A stretch of DNA of 64,000 nucleotides from SBAX01 sp964646605 (GTDB taxonomy: Bacteria; Planctomycetota; Phycisphaerae; UBA1845), in assembly GCA_964646605.1 (NCBI GenBank), contig CAZYEX010000150.1:1-64000 (forward strand), written 5' to 3'. Position 1 is the first letter of the stretch. Every line of letters starts with the position of its first letter. A program made the translations under genes and the position numbers. Of this stretch, positions 59,110 through 64,000 are shown piece by piece. The notes beneath the pieces were generated by a model. The model saw nothing but the letters and a program-made list of their open reading frames with translations. It ran no database searches and was not told where the DNA came from.

Positions 59110-59964
59110 ATGCGAAGCGAGCGCGTACAACTCATCGCCGCCTGCTTGCTGGCCGGCGCGGGCGTGACGCCGGGGAACGCACAGGTCGTCACCTGGGAGG
59201 GTGCGTCCTTTCCCGAGGCAGACGGATGGAACCAAAACACGTTCTGTACGCCTGACCGCTCGATCCAAGGCTCCTGGTTTCGGCAGACGCTCGCCGTTGG
59301 CGAGTGCGCTCCGCCGCCTAGCGGAGACCGTGACTCGTACACTCGCTCGCTTGAATCTCTTGATGGCGCGACGGCGTTTTTCCTCGAATTTCGGCTTCAG
59401 ACGGACGGGGACCGGTCGGAGATTCCATACGGGGCGCCGTGCCTCATGGTTCTGGCCAGTGACGGGCCCGCGTTCTACCACATCACTATCGCGCGGGATT
59501 TGGTCAAGTTCGCTCGCGACGTGGACCTTCCGATGTTGTTCATCGAGATCGAGCCGGGCGTGCCGCACACCTATCGGATCGAGCTGTATCCCGACCGGTA
59601 CGCTTTTTACATCGACACCTACAGCATAGATGAAGGGGTTCCCGCCGGTCCCTTTCCCGCCTACGACCCGCGGATAGCGTGGCGTGGTAAATCCGCGTAT
59701 TTGCCGTGCCACAATGCCTGGGACTACATCCGCTACGGCGTGGTCCCGGCCGACGGCAGCGGAGACTACGACAGCGACGGGGCGGCGACGCTGGATGACT
59801 TTTACTTCTTTCACGAGTGCCTCATCAACGACCGCCCGGGTATCCACGGCGGCCCGGAAAACGACGCCGGCCCCGGCTGCCGCTTCGCCGACTTCGACTC
59901 CGACGCCGACACCGACCTTCTCGACTTCGCCGACTTCCAGAATGCCTTCGGCCAGGAGCAGTGA
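59110..59964 (+). CDS. Exported EF-hand protein, paralog 3
   Basis: 284 residues, same layout: signal peptide (LIAACLLAGAGVTPGNA), beta-rich domain (FFLEFRLQTDGDRSEI, AFYHITIARDLVKFARDVDL), then DYDSDGAATLDDFYFFHECL and DFDSDADTDLLDFADFQNAF. The region LPCHNAWDYIRYGVVPADGS carries His where the other two have Glu. The gap to paralog 2 is 23 bases; the three are probably transcribed together from the promoter at 57259. Confidence 0.75.
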   Translation: MRSERVQLIAACLLAGAGVTPGNAQVVTWEGASFPEADGWNQNTFCTPDRSIQGSWFRQTLAVGECAPPPSGDRDSYTRSLESLDGATAFFLEFRLQTDGDRSEIPYGAPCLMVLASDGPAFYHITIARDLVKFARDVDLPMLFIEIEPGVPHTYRIELYPDRYAFYIDTYSIDEGVPAGPFPAYDPRIAWRGKSAYLPCHNAWDYIRYGVVPADGSGDYDSDGAATLDDFYFFHECLINDRPGIHGGPENDAGPGCRFADFDSDADTDLLDFADFQNAFGQEQ

Positions 59965-60216
59965 ACCCGTCTCGCTAATTTGGAAGCCACTTTCATCTCT
60001 TCTCCGCGCGGACTAAAGCCACGCGGCTCGCCTGGTTTCCGCAACGGCTCCTATATCCTTAACGGCGCGAGAGCGGCGTTATGTACGCGCAACCCGAGAG
60101 TTTTTCCGCCGCCCCGGCAAGCGGGGACTCCGGCTGCCGGCCCCGTGGATTTGCGCGACTTCGCTCCAGTTCAACGCCTGCGCGGGTGAGGACTCGGGGT
60201 TGGCGGATGGGGTCGG

Positions 60217-61452
60217 TCAGCGCAGGACGACAAGGAGTACGTTGCCCAGGATCGACAACGCCAGAAGGATGCCCAGCGCCAGGGCCCACTGAACCGAGAT
60301 CCGCGGACCGCCCGGCGGCGGCGCGGCCACCTCCGTGGGCGTGTCGGAAAGCGTGCGCCCTTTGGCCAGGGACTCCAGCAGCTCGTGGTCGTACTTCTTG
60401 CGGGCCATGTAGGGCGGTTCGCCGCGGGAGACCGATTCCAAGTCGGCGATGACTTCCGTCATGGAGGGGTAGCGGTCGTCGGCGCTCTTGGCCATCATCA
60501 CCTCGATGATCTCGCCTACTCCCGCGGAGAGCGAAGGGTTGAGGTGGTCGGGGGGGATGAGCGGCTCCTTGAGGTGCTTGTGCATCACGGCCGAGGGCGT
60601 GGTGCCATCGAATGGCACTTTTCCGGTAACCATGTGGTAGAACGTGGCCCCCAATCCGTAGATGTCCGCCCGGGCGTCGATGCTGATCTCGCCGCGAATC
60701 TGCTCGGGACTGATGTAATAAGGCGTACCGTAGGCCCGTCCGGCCTCCGCCGTGGCCGTCGCAAAGTCGCCCATCTCCCGCGCCAGACCCATGTCCGCGA
60801 GTTTGACATCCATGCTCTTGGTGAGCATGAGGTTCTTGGGTTTCACGTCGCGGTGGATCAGACCCTGTTCGTGGGCATGGTGCAACGACTTGGCGCATTG
60901 GATGACCATGCGGACGGCGTCGGCTTCGGGCACGGGTCGACCGTCGGTCAGGAGATCATAGACGGTCTTGCCGTCGATGAACTCCATGACGAAGTAGTGG
61001 TATCCGCCGGACTCACCGACGTCGAACGCCTGCACGATGTTGGCGTGGTTCAGCCTGGCCGCCGCTTTTCCCTCGCGGTAGAAGCGATCCACGAACTCGC
61101 GGTTTTCGCTGAGGCGCTTGGGAAGGACCTTGATGGCCACGATGCGATCGAGACTGAGCTGTTTGGCCTTGAAGACCACGGCCATCGCCCCCTGCCCGAT
61201 CTTGCTGAGCACCTGAAAGCCCGGGATCTGCTGCGCCGGGCGGTACATCGAATCCTCTTCCATGGCCAAGTGCAAGCGCTTGACCTGCGAATGGGTCACG
61301 AACCCGTGTTGCACCAGCAGATCGACGAGGGTGATGGGGCGCCCTTTTTCGCCCAAACCCTTTTGTTCCGCACGGACCAAGCCGAGTTCGTTGGCTGTGC
61401 AGAGCTTCCGCTCCACCACCAAGCGCGCCACCTGCGAGTCTTCTATGGACAT
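60217..61452 (-). CDS. Tail-anchored Ser/Thr protein kinase (Hanks type)
   Basis: 411 residues. An N-terminal helical module (about 1-70, LVVERKLCTANELGLVRAEQ and LVDLLVQHGFVTHSQVKRL) precedes the kinase domain (about 78-345). The Gly-rich loop is KIGQGAMAVVFKA, the ATP-binding Lys is Lys108, the catalytic loop is HRDVKPKN (200-207), and the DFG motif is DMG (220-222). A single C-terminal transmembrane helix (ALALGILLALSILGNVLLVV) puts the kinase in the cytoplasm with almost no external part, unlike sensor PknB types. It lies 70 bases downstream of the mnmE-like gene. Confidence 0.88.
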   Translation of the reverse strand: MSIEDSQVARLVVERKLCTANELGLVRAEQKGLGEKGRPITLVDLLVQHGFVTHSQVKRLHLAMEEDSMYRPAQQIPGFQVLSKIGQGAMAVVFKAKQLSLDRIVAIKVLPKRLSENREFVDRFYREGKAAARLNHANIVQAFDVGESGGYHYFVMEFIDGKTVYDLLTDGRPVPEADAVRMVIQCAKSLHHAHEQGLIHRDVKPKNLMLTKSMDVKLADMGLAREMGDFATATAEAGRAYGTPYYISPEQIRGEISIDARADIYGLGATFYHMVTGKVPFDGTTPSAVMHKHLKEPLIPPDHLNPSLSAGVGEIIEVMMAKSADDRYPSMTEVIADLESVSRGEPPYMARKKYDHELLESLAKGRTLSDTPTEVAAPPPGGPRISVQWALALGILLALSILGNVLLVVLR

Positions 61453-61522
61453 GCCTAGCCCTGTGAACCACTGACTCCGGGGTCGCGACGAGCGCGACGA
61501 CGCGAACTCTCCACGCCGTACT

Positions 61523-62737
61523 CTAGGGCCGAAAAGCGTCCGCATCAACTTCGACGTCGGGTTTGTCGCCGATCAGACGCCGGAAAAGATCGTTAGCGGC
61601 CCCGGCGGAGTCGGTCAGAATCGCTTCCTGCATGCGGCGAGCCTCCGCAACTTGCCGGGCTGTGAAAAACGCGGCCGAGACATCCATCCAGTCCGCAAAA
61701 CCCAACACGCCTAGCAGCCGCGCGGTTAAGTCCGGTAAACCGGACCCCACTTTGGCGGAGATCGGGACGGACTCCGCCGGACGCCCTTCCCACGCCGAAA
61801 CCGCGGGTGAACCGAGATCCATCTTGGTTAGCGCCGTGACGACCGCGCCGTGTCCGAGTTGCGAATCCAGAAACTTCCGTTCCTCGAGCGTCGGCGGTCG
61901 AGAACCGTCCAACAGGACAAGCCGAATATCGGCGCGTTGCGCATGGCGTCGGCCGGCCTCGACCGCCAATCGTTCCAACGGCGAGGCGGCGTCATGTTCG
62001 CCCGCGGTGTCCATGAGGGTGACCGGGACGCCGGCCATCTCGATCGGTTCGGCGATCCAATCGCGAGTCGTCCCCGCCACGGGAGAGACGACGGCTGCCG
62101 GGCGACCAAGCATCCGATTGAACAGCGTGGACTTGCCGCTGTTGGGCCGACCGACGATGGCCACGGTCACGCCGTCCAGCAACTTCTTCGCCGTGGGGTA
62201 GGCGTCGATCATCCGCGTGAGGGCAAGCTGAGCGACCTGCGGATCGGTCCGCGCCTTCGCAGCGACCGTCTCCAATTCCGAAGACAAGTGCGTGCGTTGC
62301 CAGGACAGGAACGAGAGAGCGCGCTGTGTCTTGGCCAAGCACATGGCCCGGTTCGCCTCATGCTCAATCAGGTTCTGCGACGGCCAAACGGGCGGAGTTG
62401 GATCTTCCCCTGCGCCAACCTCCGCCCCGCTTCGTTCCAGTACCTGCAAAATGCGTTCCACGATCCGCACCCCGCCGTGAGCACAAATCTCAACGACGGG
62501 TTGGTCGTGGACGGTCGTGGCGATGACCAGGACGTCGTCGATCGTTTCGTCGCCGTCGATGAGCAAGCCGTAGCGCGCTCGATCCGTCCGGGTTTCCACA
62601 AAAGACGGCCCGGTCATTGGGCGAAACAACGGGCTGAGCAACCGGATGGGATTCGGCCCGAGAATGCGAATGACCGCGATGGCCCCTGCGCCGGGCGGAG
62701 TTAAGAGGACGGCCCGATGCCCGCGAGCGTCGTTCAT
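61523..62737 (-). CDS. MnmE/TrmE-like GTPase without the C-terminal CxGK motif
   Basis: 404 residues. The N-terminal domain opens AVLLTPPGAGAIAVIRILGP, as in MnmE. The G domain has GRPNSGKST (196-204), DTAG (243-246) and TKMD (304-307). The protein ends DVEVDADAFRP and lacks the C(I/L/V)GK end that MnmE needs for tRNA wobble-U modification; the family is usually about 450 residues. Either this is a divergent paralog with another role or the tRNA function works differently here. Its start overlaps the coaX stop (ATGA). Confidence 0.85.
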   Translation of the reverse strand: MNDARGHRAVLLTPPGAGAIAVIRILGPNPIRLLSPLFRPMTGPSFVETRTDRARYGLLIDGDETIDDVLVIATTVHDQPVVEICAHGGVRIVERILQVLERSGAEVGAGEDPTPPVWPSQNLIEHEANRAMCLAKTQRALSFLSWQRTHLSSELETVAAKARTDPQVAQLALTRMIDAYPTAKKLLDGVTVAIVGRPNSGKSTLFNRMLGRPAAVVSPVAGTTRDWIAEPIEMAGVPVTLMDTAGEHDAASPLERLAVEAGRRHAQRADIRLVLLDGSRPPTLEERKFLDSQLGHGAVVTALTKMDLGSPAVSAWEGRPAESVPISAKVGSGLPDLTARLLGVLGFADWMDVSAAFFTARQVAEARRMQEAILTDSAGAANDLFRRLIGDKPDVEVDADAFRP

Positions 62738-63531
62738 GCTCCCATTTCGGAGAGGTGCTTGTCGTAGGCCAACCCCACCCCTCGCAAGCTCAGGTCCACG
62801 GCGAGGGTATCCACGAAGTCGCAATGGGGGGCGAGGAACGCGGCGTCGCCGCCCGTGGCGACGACCTGAGGCCAACGATTCAAATGCGTGGCGTAGGCCT
62901 CGACCAGGGCACGCACCGCGCCGGTGATCCCCCGGCAGACGCCGGCCTGAATCGCCTCCGTTGTGTCACGCCCAAAGGGAGACTCCGGAAACGAGGCCTC
63001 GACCTGCGGCAACTGCGCAGTGTGGTCGTGAAGGGCGCACAGTTGCATCCGCAATCCGGGCAAGATCGCCCCGCCGACGAAAGCGCCGTCGTCATCCACC
63101 AAATCGACGGTGATCGCCGTCCCGAACGAGACCACCGTACACCCCCGTCGGATGCGATCGTAGGCCGCCGCCGCCTGACACACCCGGTCCACCCCTACGG
63201 CGCGCTTGTCCTTCACAGCCACGTCCATGGGAAGGGGAATCGTTTCGCCAACCACCAGTGCTTCTTGATCCGACTTGCCCGCCACCCACGTCCGTATGCG
63301 TTCCAGGGCCTCGGGAACCACCGAGCTGATCACCGTCGCGGCAGGTTTTCGTTCGCCCGACGCCTCCAGATGCGCGGCGTACGATTCCTCGAACGCCGCC
63401 TGATCCGGCGTGGCGCCCACCAACGGCGTCCTAAGCTCCCCCTCGTGCCACGTAGCGACACTCGTGGTCGTATTTCCGATGTCGATGACGACAATCGGCG
63501 CGGTCGGGTCGTAGGGCGGCGGGCGAATCAT
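62734..63531 (-). CDS. coaX: Type III pantothenate kinase
   Basis: 265 residues of the ASKHA fold. Signatures: VVIDIGNTTTSVATW (phosphate-binding), GVDRVCQAAAAYDR, TVVSFGTAITVDLVDDDGAF, GGAILPGLRMQ and VVATGGDAAF. It makes 4'-phosphopantothenate in CoA synthesis without the feedback inhibition of type I enzymes. Its start overlaps the obgE stop (ATGA), and its stop overlaps the mnmE-like start, so three genes are translationally coupled. Confidence 0.9.
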   Translation of the reverse strand: MIRPPPYDPTAPIVVIDIGNTTTSVATWHEGELRTPLVGATPDQAAFEESYAAHLEASGERKPAATVISSVVPEALERIRTWVAGKSDQEALVVGETIPLPMDVAVKDKRAVGVDRVCQAAAAYDRIRRGCTVVSFGTAITVDLVDDDGAFVGGAILPGLRMQLCALHDHTAQLPQVEASFPESPFGRDTTEAIQAGVCRGITGAVRALVEAYATHLNRWPQVVATGGDAAFLAPHCDFVDTLAVDLSLRGVGLAYDKHLSEMGA

Positions 63532-64000
63532 GACGCCTCCGAACTCACCGATGCCGGATCCGCACCCCGCGCCTGGGCGATCATCTTCCAAAGCTTCTCG
63601 ACCATCCCGGGAAGCCCGATACCGGCCACGGCGCTGATGGGCAGGACCTCCTTGCCGATGGCGTCGGCCAGAGCTTTCGCAGCTTCTCGGCCTCCGGTCA
63701 GGTCGATCTTGTTGGCCACGATTAGCTCCTCCTTGTCGCAAAGGGCCGCCGAGTATTTGGTCAACTCGTTGCGGATGGTTCGATAGGCCTGCTCGGGCGA
63801 AAGCGGGTTCAGGTCGCTGGCCACGTCGATCACGTGCAAAATAACCCGCGTGCGCTCGATGTGCCGCAAGAAAGCGTCGCCCAGCCCGGCCCCTTCGTGA
63901 GCGCCCTCGATCAAACCCGGAATATCCGCCATCACAAATCGCCGATGGTCCGACAACTGCACGATGCCCAGTTGCGGTCGCAGTGTGGTAAACGGATAGT
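63528..64000 (-). CDS. obgE: Obg-family GTPase, partial (window edge)
   Basis: The frame is open to the window end; the visible C-terminal part reads YPFTTLRPQLGIVQL, then FVMADIPGLIEGAHEGAGLG (switch region and DxPG), HIERTRVILHVIDVAS, ANKIDLTGG (NKID motif) and LPISAVAGIGLPGMVEKLW. This is the G domain of ObgE/CgtA, a ribosome-assembly GTPase. The N-terminal Obg fold and the P-loop lie outside the window. The stop overlaps coaX by 4 bases. Confidence 0.92.
   Translation of the reverse strand, partial: YPFTTLRPQLGIVQLSDHRRFVMADIPGLIEGAHEGAGLGDAFLRHIERTRVILHVIDVASDLNPLSPEQAYRTIRNELTKYSAALCDKEELIVANKIDLTGGREAAKALADAIGKEVLPISAVAGIGLPGMVEKLWKMIAQARGADPASVSSEAS

Overview
The window looks like chromosomal DNA of a high-GC planctomycete (Planctomycetota, possibly Phycisphaerae-like or an uncultured relative). 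The evidence is lineage-typical protein styles: the CPSCGYD/CPECG zinc-ribbon pair (14239-14655), secreted proteins ending in EF-hand/dockerin-like DxDxDxD repeats (22844-24535 and the three paralogs at 57330-59964), right-handed beta-helix proteins, an IPTL-type C-terminal sorting signal, a prepilin-like N-terminus of the planctomycete type, and many TPR lipoproteins. No rRNA, tRNA, CRISPR array or phage was recognised.

Layout. 0.1-0.8 kb: an IS200-like (RAYT) transposase framed by mirrored REP-like palindromes. 0.9-10.9 kb: signalling and housekeeping genes (PilZ, hotdog thioesterase, a REC-GGDEF-REC-GAF-HD-GYP protein, a TPM/LemA operon, Xaa-Pro peptidase, accB-accC). 10.9-13.7 kb: minus-strand accessory genes separated by attC-like sites, interpreted as a small integrase-less cassette array containing one decayed cassette. 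14.2-19.3 kb: small planctomycete genes, a nonsense-mutated gene, two lipoproteins and a broken toxin-antitoxin remnant. 19.4-24.5 kb: dipeptidase, a conserved hypothetical and two exported proteins. 24.8-30.8 kb: a carbon-metabolism cluster (gap, pgk, rpe, accD) interrupted by an ATPase plus TOPRIM-like pair that may be a defence module. 31.3-44.5 kb: exported proteins, a probable selenocysteine-containing deiodinase/thioredoxin-like lipoprotein, TPR protein, glycosyltransferase, rhomboid protease, aminotransferase IV, IPTL-CTERM protein and fructose-1,6-bisphosphatase. 44.7-50.2 kb: a tightly overlapping four-gene membrane redox operon (Tat ferredoxin, NrfD-like subunit, 13-heme cytochrome c, 11-heme cytochrome c fused to cytochrome b). 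50.1-64 kb: sirtuin, NYN-type protein, PilZ-REC-HPt protein, beta-helix protein, M43-type metalloprotease, three tandem EF-hand paralogs, a tail-anchored Ser/Thr kinase, and the minus-strand run obgE (cut by the edge)-coaX-mnmE-like.

How it fits together. The core is autonomous central metabolism (lower glycolysis/gluconeogenesis, pentose phosphate, malonyl-CoA synthesis, pantothenate kinase) plus c-di-GMP and phosphorelay signalling (two PilZ proteins and one protein carrying both c-di-GMP synthesis and breakdown domains). The multiheme operon probably links the quinone pool to periplasmic cytochromes. Accessory DNA arrives as RAYT/REP elements, a five-copy palindrome family around 24.5-42.9 kb, integron-type cassettes and the ATPase/TOPRIM insertion. 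Several decayed genes (11778-12057, 15445-15765, 19007-19099) show turnover in these zones. All functional calls rest on motifs read by eye.
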